A stretch of 64,000 nucleotides of DNA from Maribacter vaceletii (lineage in GTDB: Bacteria > Bacteroidota > Bacteroidia > Flavobacteriales > Flavobacteriaceae): assembly GCF_003634105.1 (NCBI RefSeq), contig NZ_RBIQ01000008.1:372001-436000 (forward strand). Direction: 5' to 3'. This document shows, in pieces, positions 9,135-17,193 of the stretch; the first letter of the stretch is position 1; each line of letters opens with the position of its first letter. Position numbers and translations under genes: made by a program. A model generated the notes under the pieces. It made no database searches. It saw nothing but the letters and a program-made list of their open reading frames with translations, and was not told where the DNA came from.

Positions 9135-10022
9135 ATGCAGTTGCTTGTTTATGTTTTAGTCTATCCATTGTTATGGATAATATCTAGACTACCTTATAAA
9201 TTGTTTTACTTTTTCTCTGATGTAGTGTATATCATTGTATATCGGATTTTTGGGTATCGTAAAAAAGTGGTTCGGGATAACCTTACTTTAGTTTTTCCAA
9301 AAAAATGCGATATTGAGCTCAGAAGAATAGAAAAAGATTTTTATAAACATATGTGTGATATGTTTTTAGAAATGGTAAAGACAATGAACCTTTCTAAAGA
9401 AGAAGTAAAAAAGAGATACCACGTTACCAACATGCAAGTACTAAAAGACATTTTAAATGATAAAAGTATTTTAGTAGTATGCGCTCATTATGCCAATTGG
9501 GAATGGAATGTAAGTATGAATAATTATATTGATGACAAAGGATATGCTGTATATCAAAAAATTAGCAACAAACATTTTGACTCTTGGATAACAAAAACAA
9601 GAGCTAGATGGAATACAACCTTAATTACACAAAGAGAAACAGTTAAAACAGTAATGGCTAATGCTAAAAATAACGTAAAAGCAGTTTATGGAATGGTGAG
9701 TGATCAATCACCAATGGTTGGTAGAGCACAATACTGGACAGAGTTTATGGATATAAAAGTTCCTATTTTTAATGGTGCAGAAACTATGGCAAGAAAGTTA
9801 GATTTAGCAGTAGTGTTTCTAAAAGTTAGTAAAGTAAAAAGAGGCTATTATACAGCCGAGTTTATTCCGATTACTACAAATGCAACGAACACAGAAAAGA
9901 ATGAAATAACAGATCAATTCTTACGCTTAACGGAACAACAAATAAAAGAGAAGCCAGAACATTATTTATGGACCCATAGAAGGTGGAAACATAGAAATAG
10001 AGTTCCTAAAGAATATCTTTAA
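9135..10022 (+). CDS. LpxL/HtrB-family lysophospholipid (lipid A) acyltransferase
   Basis: This inner-membrane enzyme of 295 residues transfers a secondary acyl chain onto lipid A or a related aminolipid. An N-terminal membrane anchor (about 3-36) is followed by the catalytic HX4E motif (His118-Glu123, HYANWE) and by the family block around 185-200 (VSDQSPMVGRAQYW). The C-terminal end HYLWTHRRWKHR is also typical, and the length is normal. The ATG lies 19 bp after a full -7 element, so the 5' leader is short. The gene converges with the aldose epimerase gene with only 1 bp between the two stop codons. Confidence 0.93.
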   Translation: MQLLVYVLVYPLLWIISRLPYKLFYFFSDVVYIIVYRIFGYRKKVVRDNLTLVFPKKCDIELRRIEKDFYKHMCDMFLEMVKTMNLSKEEVKKRYHVTNMQVLKDILNDKSILVVCAHYANWEWNVSMNNYIDDKGYAVYQKISNKHFDSWITKTRARWNTTLITQRETVKTVMANAKNNVKAVYGMVSDQSPMVGRAQYWTEFMDIKVPIFNGAETMARKLDLAVVFLKVSKVKRGYYTAEFIPITTNATNTEKNEITDQFLRLTEQQIKEKPEHYLWTHRRWKHRNRVPKEYL

Positions 10023-10023
10023 A

Positions 10024-11145
10024 TTATTTTACAACTCCAAACTTATAAATAACAGTTTCATCATATTTTTTTCCAGGTCTTATCAATGTAGAAGGAAAAT
10101 TAGAATGATTTGGAGTATCTGGAAAATGTTGGGTTTCTAAACAAAATGCATCATGAGGACCATAGCTCATTTGTTTTTTACCTACAATTTTATCATCAAT
10201 TGCATTTCCAGTATAAAATTGTACTCCTGGCTGAGTGGTTATTACATTTAGAGTTCTTCCAGAATTAGGCTCAATCACCGTAATAACATCTTTTAGCTCT
10301 TTTTCTTTTTTATTAAAAACATAATTATAATGATAGCCATTAAAGTTTAGTTTACCAATATTATCCCCAATACGCGTTGGCTTTGTTAAATCCCAATCTT
10401 TTCCTATTAAAGAAGAAATTACTCCTGTAGGAACAATCTCTTCATCTATTTCTGTATAATTATCGGCATCTATTGTAATAACATGGTCATAAATTTTATC
10501 ATTTAGAGCAGATAAATTAAAATAACTATGTTGTGTTAAATTTATATGGGTGGCTTTATCTGTTTCCGCTTCAAAATGAACTTCTATTGCATTATCATTA
10601 GTTAAAGTATATGTTACGTAAACTTCTAAGTTTCCTGGAAATCCGTTGGCACCATCACTAGACATATAATGCAGTTTTACTCCTCTTCCTTTTTCTGTTT
10701 TAACTATTTCACTATCCCAAACTGCTTTATCAAATTCATTTGCACCATGAGCTGTATTTCCTTTGTCATTTTTAACAAGCGAATAAATATTTCCATCTAT
10801 TTTAAATTCACCATCTTTTATTCTATTTGCAAATCTGCCTATAGTAGCTCCAAAACAAGGATGTGGGGCTAAATATTGTTTTAGATTATCAAACCCAAGA
10901 ACAACATCATCAAAATTCCCATCTTTATCAGGTACAATAACAGAGGTAATAGTACCCCCATAATTAGTTATTTTCATTTCCATGCCATTAGAATTTTTAA
11001 AAGTATATAAGTAAACTTCCTTTTCTGTAACATTACCCCATACTTCTTTTTTAATAGCACCCTCTTCTGAATTACAAGAAATTACCATTAAAAAAAGAAA
11101 AAAATAAATACTGGTTATTTTCCCTTTAAAATATATGCTATTCAT
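10024..11145 (-). CDS. galM: Aldose 1-epimerase (mutarotase), exported lipoprotein
   Basis: This enzyme of 373 residues interconverts alpha and beta anomers of galactose, glucose or related sugars. An N-terminal signal with lipobox (FLMVISC, then NSEEGA) places it outside the cytoplasm, unlike the classical cytosolic GalM. Family blocks are clear: ATIGRFANRIKDGEF (about 100), the substrate histidine in NLTQHSYFNLS (about 208) and the C-terminal catalytic-glutamate region FCLETQHFPDTPNH (about 340). It is the usual companion of sugar-uptake systems in Bacteroidota, though here it stands alone, convergent with the acyltransferase gene. Export suggests it prepares sugars in the periplasm. Confidence 0.93.
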   Translation of the reverse strand: MNSIYFKGKITSIYFFLFLMVISCNSEEGAIKKEVWGNVTEKEVYLYTFKNSNGMEMKITNYGGTITSVIVPDKDGNFDDVVLGFDNLKQYLAPHPCFGATIGRFANRIKDGEFKIDGNIYSLVKNDKGNTAHGANEFDKAVWDSEIVKTEKGRGVKLHYMSSDGANGFPGNLEVYVTYTLTNDNAIEVHFEAETDKATHINLTQHSYFNLSALNDKIYDHVITIDADNYTEIDEEIVPTGVISSLIGKDWDLTKPTRIGDNIGKLNFNGYHYNYVFNKKEKELKDVITVIEPNSGRTLNVITTQPGVQFYTGNAIDDKIVGKKQMSYGPHDAFCLETQHFPDTPNHSNFPSTLIRPGKKYDETVIYKFGVVK

Positions 11146-11205
11146 AATTATCTTTTTATAATTAATATAATACTGTATATAATTTACGCTTAAGCATATT
11201 ACAAC

Positions 11206-11242
11206 AAAAAGAGGTTACCTTATACAAGATAACCTCTTTTTT
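11206..11242 (-). terminator. Terminator downstream of glmM
   Basis: A 12-bp stem (11206-11217 with 11230-11241, core GAGGTTA/TAACCTC) has a 12-nt loop and is flanked by A5 and T6 runs. It ends the minus-strand glmM transcript and lies upstream of the aldose epimerase gene. Confidence 0.8.
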
Positions 11243-11261
11243 ATACTACAAATGATTTTAT

Positions 11262-12650
11262 TTATATACCAGCCACTTCTTTAATTTCTCCAATAATTTT
11301 ATCTGCTAAACTATCTGCCTCAGTTTGGCTTTTAGCCTCTGTATATATTCTAATAATTGGCTCTGTGTTAGATTTACGTAGATGCACCCAATTTTCTGCA
11401 AAATCTATTTTTACACCATCTATAGTAGATATCTCTTCGCCATCATACTTTTTAGCCATAGCTACCAAAATACCATCTACATCTAATCCAGGAGTTAATT
11501 GTATTTTCTTTTTACTCATAAAATAGGATGGATAACTAGCTCTTAGTTCGGCTACTGTACCTCCCTTTTCTGCCATATGCATTAAAAACAAAGCTGTACC
11601 AACTAAAGAATCACGACCATAATGACTTTCTGGGTAAATAATACCACCATTACCCTCGCCACCAATAATTGCATTATTAGCTTTCATTTTAGTTACCACA
11701 TTTACTTCTCCAACAGCAGCAGCTTCATAAGTACCGCCATGTTTCTGAGTAATATCTCTTAAAGCTCTTGAAGAGGATAAATTAGATACTGTATTTCCTT
11801 TTGTTTTTCCTAAAACATAATCTGCACAAGCAACCAGAGTATATTCTTCTCCAAACATTTCTCCATCATTACTTATAAAAGCCAAACGGTCTACATCTGG
11901 ATCAACAACAATACCAAAATCGGCCTTTTCTTTTACTACTAAATCACAAATATCTCCTAAGTGTTCTTTTAGTGGTTCTGGGTTATGAGGAAAATGACCA
12001 GTTGGGTCACAGTATAATTTAACCACTTCTACACCTAAAGCATCTAATAGTTTTGGTATAGCAATACCTCCTGTAGAATTTACACCATCTACAACAACTT
12101 TAAACTTAGCTTTTTTAATAGTCTCTGCATCTACCAATGGTAAATCTAAAACTTCATCTATATGTATATCTATATAGGCATTGTTTTCAACAACGGATCC
12201 TAAGTCGTCAACTTCTGAAAAAGTAAATTCTTCTTTTTCTGCTAATTCTAAAATAACAGCACCTTGCGCTGCATCTAAAAATTCTCCTTTTTCATTTAAT
12301 AGCTTTAAGGCATTCCATTGTTTAGGGTTATGACTTGCTGTTAGTATAATTCCTCCATCTGCTTTTTCAATAGGCACAGCAATTTCTACAGTTGGTGTGG
12401 TAGATAAATCTAAATCTATAACATCTATACCTAGACCTGTAAGTGTAGAAACTACAAGGTTCTGAATCATTTGCCCAGAAAGCCTAGCATCTCTACCTAT
12501 TACTACTTTTAATTTTTCTTTTTTTGAATATCCTTTTAACCATGTTCCATAGGCTGCTGCAAATTTTACAGCATCAATTGGTGTTAAATTATCTCCTGGA
12601 AGTCCTCCAATGGTTCCACGTATTCCTGATATTGATTTGATTAGTGTCAT
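11262..12650 (-). CDS. glmM: Phosphoglucosamine mutase
   Basis: This cytosolic enzyme of 462 residues converts glucosamine 6-phosphate to glucosamine 1-phosphate, a precursor of UDP-GlcNAc for peptidoglycan and lipid A. The phosphoserine loop is TASHNPKQWN (Ser106). The metal loop is DPDVDRLAF (about 230-238), the sugar-binding loop GEGNGG is at about 325, and the phosphate-binding end RKSNTEPIIRIY is at about 427-438. The glutamine-asparagine-tryptophan after the active serine is the usual Bacteroidota form of the family. A full -7 element lies 23 bp upstream and a terminator follows. A broad-specificity phosphomannomutase remains possible. Confidence 0.93.
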   Translation of the reverse strand: MTLIKSISGIRGTIGGLPGDNLTPIDAVKFAAAYGTWLKGYSKKEKLKVVIGRDARLSGQMIQNLVVSTLTGLGIDVIDLDLSTTPTVEIAVPIEKADGGIILTASHNPKQWNALKLLNEKGEFLDAAQGAVILELAEKEEFTFSEVDDLGSVVENNAYIDIHIDEVLDLPLVDAETIKKAKFKVVVDGVNSTGGIAIPKLLDALGVEVVKLYCDPTGHFPHNPEPLKEHLGDICDLVVKEKADFGIVVDPDVDRLAFISNDGEMFGEEYTLVACADYVLGKTKGNTVSNLSSSRALRDITQKHGGTYEAAAVGEVNVVTKMKANNAIIGGEGNGGIIYPESHYGRDSLVGTALFLMHMAEKGGTVAELRASYPSYFMSKKKIQLTPGLDVDGILVAMAKKYDGEEISTIDGVKIDFAENWVHLRKSNTEPIIRIYTEAKSQTEADSLADKIIGEIKEVAGI

Positions 12651-12672
12651 ATAATAAATAAAAAAGTTTTTG

Positions 12673-12680
12673 CAAATATA
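12673..12680 (-). promoter_or_regulatory. -7 promoter element of glmM
   Basis: The minus strand reads TATATTTG, matching TAnnTTTG, with transcription expected to begin roughly 15 bp before the ATG at 12650. No matching TTG at -33 is visible. Confidence 0.4.
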
Positions 12681-12747
12681 CAGGTCTATTTCTTATCCTA
12701 AGTTTAGCATTTCGTAAATTCGACCTTAAGAAAACTTCTATCGTTAT

Positions 12748-13332
12748 ATGAACTTTTTAGCACACATTTATTTATCTTTTGGTGATAATGATATTACAAT
12801 TGGCAATTTTATTGCTGATAGTATTAGAAGTAATAAGTATAAACACTTACCGGAACGTGTGCAACAAGGCATACAGCTACACCGCTTTATTGATACTTTT
12901 ACAGATACGCATGCCATTCCAAAAATTAGCAGCAAGCGCCTACACAAAAACTATAGTCATTATAGCCGAGTTATAGTAGATATTTTTTACGATCACTTTC
13001 TTGCAAAAAATTGGAAAAAGTATTCTGACACTCCATTAGATATTTTTGTTAATGATTTTTATGACTTGCTAGAAGACAATTACGCCATTTTACCCGACGG
13101 AGTTAAACGTATGATGCCTTATATGATTAGTGAAAATTGGATTTACAACTATTCTAACATGGAAGGAATAAACCGTGTACTTAATGGAATGAACAGGCGC
13201 ACAAAAAACAAATCTAAAATGAACTTTGCCATTTTAGACCTTGAAGAACATTATTTAGCTTTTGAAGATGAATTCACTGCCTTTTTTGAAGAATTAGTTA
13301 CCTTTTCTAGGCAAAAATATATTTCCCTTTAA
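12748..13332 (+). CDS. Acyl carrier protein phosphodiesterase (AcpH family)
   Basis: This protein of 194 residues begins MNFLAHIYLSFGDND and continues IGNFIADSIR, the hallmark N-terminus of the AcpH/DUF479 family. The family hydrolyses the phosphopantetheine arm from holo-ACP and so turns over acyl carrier proteins in the cytosol. HRFIDTFTDTH (about 46-56) carries the conserved metal-binding His and Asp residues. It is divergent from glmM with about 100 bp between them. The following ggt gene begins 27 bp downstream, so the two may be co-transcribed. The length is normal for the family. Confidence 0.9.
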   Translation: MNFLAHIYLSFGDNDITIGNFIADSIRSNKYKHLPERVQQGIQLHRFIDTFTDTHAIPKISSKRLHKNYSHYSRVIVDIFYDHFLAKNWKKYSDTPLDIFVNDFYDLLEDNYAILPDGVKRMMPYMISENWIYNYSNMEGINRVLNGMNRRTKNKSKMNFAILDLEEHYLAFEDEFTAFFEELVTFSRQKYISL

Positions 13333-13359
13333 CCTAAAGAGCTTTAATTTTTACACATT

Positions 13360-15051
13360 ATGAGAACAATAAAAATTCTATTAATATGCTTTCTTGCATT
13401 AATCTACAGTTGCAAAAAGAAAAATAATTCTACAACTGGTTTAATCACCACTAAAGCCATGGTAGTTTCTGCAAGGGAAGAAGCTTCTAAAATTGGTACA
13501 GACATACTAAAACAAGGAGGTAATGCTTTTGACGCTATGGTAGCAACACAATTTGCATTAGCGGTTGCCCACCCATCTGCAGGTAATATATCTGGTGGTG
13601 GTTTTATGGTATACAGAAAAGAAAATGGAGATATTGGTTCTATAGATTTTAGAGAAAAAGCACCGTTAAGTGCCCATAAGGATATGTATTTAGACTCCAC
13701 AGGAAATGTAATTCCAGGAATGAGTACACTTGGAGCTACAGCGGTAGGAGTTCCAGGCTCTGTTGCGGGAGCTATTGAAGTACACAAAAAATTTGGCACC
13801 CTTCCTCTTTCTAAAATTTTAGCACCTGTAATAGCTTTGGCCGAAAAAGGAGTTGTTGTTACAGAAAAACAAGAGAAAAAAATTGCACCTTATTTACAAG
13901 ACTTTATTAAAGTAAATGGGGAATATAGTAAATTTTCTATTCCATATAAAGCGGGGGATACAATAAAGTATAAAGCTCTGGCAAATACATTAAAAAGTAT
14001 TTCTAAACATGGAAGAGATGGTTTTTATAAAGGCGATGTGGCAAAAAAACTATCTTCCTTTATTCAAAAAAATGGAGGGTTTGTTACCGAGGAAGATTTA
14101 GAAAAATATAATGTAAAATGGAGACAGCCTGTTATTTTTAAATATAAAGAATTAAAAATAATTTCTATGGGAGCTCCAAGCAGTGGCGGCATAACCATGC
14201 AACAAATTTTTAAAATGATAGAGCCACATAACATTAAAGAATTTGGTCATAATTCTACAAAAAGTATACAGTTATTCACAGAAGCATCTCGTAGAGCATA
14301 TGCAGATCGTAATTATTTTTTAGGAGATCCTGATTTTGTTTCTATACCATTGGATGTACTTCTAAGTAATGATTATTTAGAAAATCGAATGAAAGACTTT
14401 TCTTTTGATAAAGCAACAAAATCTTCTACAGTATCTCATGGAGAAGTAAATATAATTTCAGAAAGTAACGAAACCACCCACTACTCTATTATAGACAAGG
14501 ACGGTAATGCAGTGTCTGTTACCACAACATTAAATGGTAATTATGGCTCTAAATTATTTTGTGATGAACTTGGTTTTTTTCTTAATAATGAAATGGACGA
14601 TTTTAGTGCAAAACCAGGAATACCTAACATGTTTGGTTTAATTGGAGCAGACGCAAATAGTATTGCACCAGAAAAAAGAATGTTAAGCAGCATGACACCT
14701 ACTATTGTAGAAAAAGACAATAAACTTTGGATGGTTGTTGGTACACCAGGAGGCTCTACAATAATTACTGCTGTAGCACAAACTATTCTTAATACCTATG
14801 AGTATAGTTTAAATATGCAAGAGGCTGTAAATGCCCCTCGTTTTCACCACCAATGGTTGCCAGATGCGGTTATTTTTGAACCTAATGGGTTTTCTAAAGC
14901 TTTAAAAGAAGAATTAAAAGCAAAAGAATACATAATAAATGAAGAACGTACTCCAATTATTGGTAAGGTAGATGCTATTCTTGTTTTACCTGATGGTAGA
15001 TTAGAAGCCGGCGCAGATAAAAGAGGAGATGACACGGCTGTAGGATATTAG
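13360..15051 (+). CDS. ggt: Gamma-glutamyltransferase / glutathione hydrolase, lipoprotein
   Basis: This Ntn-hydrolase precursor of 563 residues autocleaves into two chains and removes or transfers the gamma-glutamyl group of glutathione. The N-terminal lipoprotein signal (FLALIYSCKKK) puts it in the cell envelope. Autocleavage and catalysis use the first Thr of TTHYS (Thr372). The small subunit then shows the family blocks GNAVSVTTTLNGNYGS and, later, SSMTPTIV and GTPGGSTI. The gene starts 27 bp after acpH, and the next gene follows 2 bp after its stop codon, indicating an operon. Its product glutamate/5-oxoproline theme recalls pxpABC at the right end of the window, but the loci are not linked. 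Confidence 0.95.
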   Translation: MRTIKILLICFLALIYSCKKKNNSTTGLITTKAMVVSAREEASKIGTDILKQGGNAFDAMVATQFALAVAHPSAGNISGGGFMVYRKENGDIGSIDFREKAPLSAHKDMYLDSTGNVIPGMSTLGATAVGVPGSVAGAIEVHKKFGTLPLSKILAPVIALAEKGVVVTEKQEKKIAPYLQDFIKVNGEYSKFSIPYKAGDTIKYKALANTLKSISKHGRDGFYKGDVAKKLSSFIQKNGGFVTEEDLEKYNVKWRQPVIFKYKELKIISMGAPSSGGITMQQIFKMIEPHNIKEFGHNSTKSIQLFTEASRRAYADRNYFLGDPDFVSIPLDVLLSNDYLENRMKDFSFDKATKSSTVSHGEVNIISESNETTHYSIIDKDGNAVSVTTTLNGNYGSKLFCDELGFFLNNEMDDFSAKPGIPNMFGLIGADANSIAPEKRMLSSMTPTIVEKDNKLWMVVGTPGGSTIITAVAQTILNTYEYSLNMQEAVNAPRFHHQWLPDAVIFEPNGFSKALKEELKAKEYIINEERTPIIGKVDAILVLPDGRLEAGADKRGDDTAVGY

Positions 15052-15053
15052 TT

Positions 15054-15761
15054 ATGAAATATGTAAAGAAAACAGGAAAAATATTTAGCTATATTTTAGT
15101 ATTTTTTCTTTTAGGAATAGGTATTATATATGTTTTTTACAATGAATCTGTTCCTACTGGACAAGAAGGAAATAAAGCGGATGCTCTTGCAAAAAAAATG
15201 ACACAAGCCATTGGTGGCGAAAAATATGCTAATACAAACTTTTTAGAATGGTCATTTGCGAATGGTTCTCATAGGTATAAATGGAATAAATCTATGGGGC
15301 TTGTTACTGTAAAATGGGATGATTATACTGCAAAACTTAATTTAAACAACAATTCTCTAGGTACTATTACCAAAGAAAATACTAAGCTTACCACTAAAGA
15401 GAAAAAAGAATTATTACAGAATGCTTTAGATTATTTTAATAACGATTCTTTCTGGCTTGTAGCTCCTTTTAAAGTTTTTGACAAAGGAACCAAAAGAGAA
15501 ATAGTAACACTAGAAAATGGCGAAGAAGCATTATTAGTATCGTATACGATTGGAGGCTCCACTCCGGGAGACTCGTATTTATGGCTACTGCAACCAAATG
15601 GAACACCAAAGAGTTATAAAATGTGGGTAAGTATTATTCCAGTAGGTGGTATTAAGGCAAGTTGGGAAGGTTGGAAGAGGATGAAAAGTGGTATTCTACT
15701 TCCTTCCAAACATAAAATAGGACCTATAACATTAGATATGGGAACTATAAAAGCGTATTAA
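15054..15761 (+). CDS. Membrane-anchored protein of unknown function
   Basis: I do not recognise the family with certainty. The 235 residues have one N-terminal membrane helix (about 11-28) without a lipobox, then a soluble, probably periplasmic domain rich in aromatic strands. Segments such as ALLVSYTIGGSTPGDSYLWL and the preceding alternating strands resemble the layout of LolA-like lipoprotein-binding folds, but this is only a visual impression. The gene begins 2 bp after the ggt stop codon and is very likely translated from the same mRNA. It may assist or anchor an envelope process linked to ggt. Confidence 0.8.
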   Translation: MKYVKKTGKIFSYILVFFLLGIGIIYVFYNESVPTGQEGNKADALAKKMTQAIGGEKYANTNFLEWSFANGSHRYKWNKSMGLVTVKWDDYTAKLNLNNNSLGTITKENTKLTTKEKKELLQNALDYFNNDSFWLVAPFKVFDKGTKREIVTLENGEEALLVSYTIGGSTPGDSYLWLLQPNGTPKSYKMWVSIIPVGGIKASWEGWKRMKSGILLPSKHKIGPITLDMGTIKAY

Positions 15762-15814
15762 AACACAAAATAAGACTCCTTTGTGAAGCTTATATTCCTC
15801 TTATAAATTCTATT

Positions 15815-15822
15815 TATTTTTG
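15815..15822 (+). promoter_or_regulatory. -7 promoter element of ppnP
   Basis: TATTTTTG matches the Bacteroidota -7 consensus 22 bp upstream of the ppnP ATG at 15845. No TTG lies at the usual spacing upstream. Confidence 0.4.
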
Positions 15823-15844
15823 TGCTTCATAATAAAAGAAAAAC

Positions 15845-16126
15845 ATGTTTAAGACCAATTCTTATTTTGATGAAAAAGTACTTTCTATAGCCTTTGACTC
15901 TAATGAAGGAAAAGCAACCGTTGGCGTTATGGCTCCAGGAGAATATACCTTTGGAACAACTTCTAAAGAATATATGACTGTAATATCTGGTGAAATGGAA
16001 GTACAATTACCAGGAGAGTCTAACTGGAAAACCTATAAGCCTTATGAAATGTTTGAAGTAGAAGCTAACCAATCTTTTAATGTAAAGGTAGGTGTAGATA
16101 CTTCTTACAAATGCATTTATAAGTAA
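15845..16126 (+). CDS. ppnP: Pyrimidine/purine nucleoside phosphorylase
   Basis: This small cupin of 93 residues has the full length of the PpnP (DUF1255) family. The family phosphorolyses many ribonucleosides to the free base and ribose 1-phosphate. Characteristic segments are the N-terminal NSYFDEKVLSIAFDSNEG, VGVMAPGEYTFGT, and the cupin strand VISGEMEVQLPGE. It has its own -7 element and converges with the S24 repressor gene, with 4 bp between the two stop codons. There is no sign of a partner gene. Confidence 0.93.
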   Translation: MFKTNSYFDEKVLSIAFDSNEGKATVGVMAPGEYTFGTTSKEYMTVISGEMEVQLPGESNWKTYKPYEMFEVEANQSFNVKVGVDTSYKCIYK

Positions 16127-16130
16127 TATA

Positions 16131-16892
16131 CTATCTATTAGTTTTATTTATTTGGCTTTTTAATTCCTCCATAGATTCCTGGAGCTGTTTTAACAAGCCT
16201 TTTTCCGTTGTAGCATCAATACCAAAAGTAATTTTACTATTTACTTCCCATATTTCTTGTATTTGATGGGGTTCTATATCATAAGGAGGATACGACTCAT
16301 TCAAAGACACCAAAGTAACGTTAGGAGAATTTGGCTTGCTAATAACTTTTTTAACCAAAACAGCATCTTGCAGTACAACTACATATATTTTATTAGCGCT
16401 AACTTCTTTTAAATCTTCAGTAGCTTTTGCTAAAACCCACTCCCCTGGTTTTAAATTAGGAAGCATACTATCTCCCTCTACTTGAAATCCTCTATAGGTA
16501 GCATTTCTAAACTCTGGTAAAGGTAAATCAAAAGCAGGTAATTCTTTATACCAACTAGTGTCTTCAATATTTTGAGGATATCCTGCAGCAGCTTTTGCAT
16601 TAACTAAAACCATATTATCATTATCTGCAGAATCAACGGTTACTACTTTTGGAATAACATTAGTAGAGGACGTTTCTATATATTGCTGGGTACTTTCTCC
16701 AAATAACCAAAGAGGATTAATTTTATATTTTTTTAAAAGCTCTACAACCACTTTTCCAGATAATTTTGTTCTACCTCTTTCTATATCTGCTGTAGTGTTA
16801 GAAACACCAATTTGTTTAGCAAAATCAGATTGAGTATACCCTAATTCTCTTCTTAAGTCTGTAAATCGTTTTAAAATAGCTTCGTTTTCCAT
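16131..16892 (-). CDS. LexA/CI-like repressor: XRE helix-turn-helix plus S24 self-cleaving protease
   Basis: This DNA-damage-type repressor has 253 residues. The N-terminal XRE helix-turn-helix (about 6-60, YTQSDFAKQIGVSNTTADIER) is followed by a linker and an S24 domain. The Ala-Gly cleavage site is probably Ala103-Gly104 in KAAAGYP. The nucleophile is Ser142 in GDSM and the general base Lys181 in VLVKK, so RecA-stimulated self-cleavage should work. Its promoter region carries several copies of an 11-bp dyad shared with the divergent gene pair, which implies autoregulation. The XRE rather than winged-helix DNA-binding domain separates it from E. coli LexA. It could be the SOS regulator of this genome or a domesticated phage repressor. 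Confidence 0.9.
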   Translation of the reverse strand: MENEAILKRFTDLRRELGYTQSDFAKQIGVSNTTADIERGRTKLSGKVVVELLKKYKINPLWLFGESTQQYIETSSTNVIPKVVTVDSADNDNMVLVNAKAAAGYPQNIEDTSWYKELPAFDLPLPEFRNATYRGFQVEGDSMLPNLKPGEWVLAKATEDLKEVSANKIYVVVLQDAVLVKKVISKPNSPNVTLVSLNESYPPYDIEPHQIQEIWEVNSKITFGIDATTEKGLLKQLQESMEELKSQINKTNR

Positions 16893-16896
16893 ATAT

Positions 16897-16925
16897 CAAA
16901 TATACACAATTAGGATTATTTCCAA
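16897..16925 (-). promoter_or_regulatory. Promoter of the S24 repressor gene
   Basis: The -7 element TATATTTG (16897-16904) and the -33 TTG (16923-16925) are on the minus strand with an 18-bp spacer, a good match to the Bacteroidota consensus. The dyad at 16913-16923 lies inside the spacer, so a bound repressor would block its own promoter. Confidence 0.6.
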
Positions 16926-16964
16926 AAAATATATTGGAATATTTCCATAATTAGGAAATATTCC
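16913..16964. promoter_or_regulatory. Triple operator: three 11-bp dyads GGAAwATwTCC type
   Basis: Three near-identical dyads lie in the divergent intergenic region: GGATTATTTCC (16913-16923), GGAATATTTCC (16936-16946) and GGAAATATTCC (16954-16964). The second and third are exact reverse complements of each other. The first overlaps the repressor's own promoter and the third abuts the -7 element of the divergent gene. Number, symmetry and position fit binding sites of the adjacent repressor. A fourth copy is at 17105-17115. Confidence 0.65.
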
Positions 16965-16965
16965 A

Positions 16966-16973
16966 TATTTTTG
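16966..16973 (+). promoter_or_regulatory. -7 promoter element of the clamp-motif gene pair
   Basis: TATTTTTG matches TAnnTTTG and begins 1 bp after the third operator dyad. Transcription should start near 16980. This rules out the TTG at 16976 as start codon and supports the ATG at 16997. Confidence 0.55.
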
Positions 16974-16996
16974 GATTGATACTAAAAATAGACACT

Positions 16997-17191
16997 ATGA
17001 TTTTTAAAGACATTCATTCCAAATTACACGCTATTGCTACAGTTGGTGAGGAAGATACCTTTATTAGCGTGATTCCTAGAAAAAAAAGAATCCCTATATT
17101 TTTTGGAAATATTCCAAAAAACACTGTTTCAATCGCAAATAGCAAAACAATAAAGAAAACTAATGCAGTACAACTATCTTTATTTAGCTAA
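16997..17191 (+). CDS. Small protein with C-terminal beta-clamp-binding motif
   Basis: This 64-residue protein has no family I recognise. It ends in QLSLFS, an exact match to the pentapeptide QLxLF with which DNA polymerases, UmuC and MutS-type proteins bind the sliding clamp. The rest is basic (RKKR at about 34) with a short hydrophobic strand (IPIFFGNIP) and no membrane helix. The gene is divergent from the S24 repressor, next to its operators, and 2 bp before a DNA-metabolism gene. A damage-induced protein that occupies or recruits to the clamp is the best inference. The ATG at 16997 was chosen over an upstream TTG (16976) because the promoter lies between them. Confidence 0.7.
   Translation: MIFKDIHSKLHAIATVGEEDTFISVIPRKKRIPIFFGNIPKNTVSIANSKTIKKTNAVQLSLFS
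17105..17115. promoter_or_regulatory. Fourth operator-like dyad inside the clamp-motif gene
   Basis: GGAAATATTCC is identical to the intergenic dyad at 16954-16964. Six T before and six A after it extend the symmetry to a palindrome of about 23 bp. It lies within the coding sequence, 108 bp after the ATG, where a bound repressor could act as a roadblock or form a loop with the upstream sites. Confidence 0.5.
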
Positions 17192-17193
17192 TT

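Noticed and set aside
16976-16996. TTG start extending the clamp-motif protein to 71 residues
   Set aside because: The -7 element at 16966-16973 would place the transcription start at or after this codon, so the ATG at 16997 is more likely.
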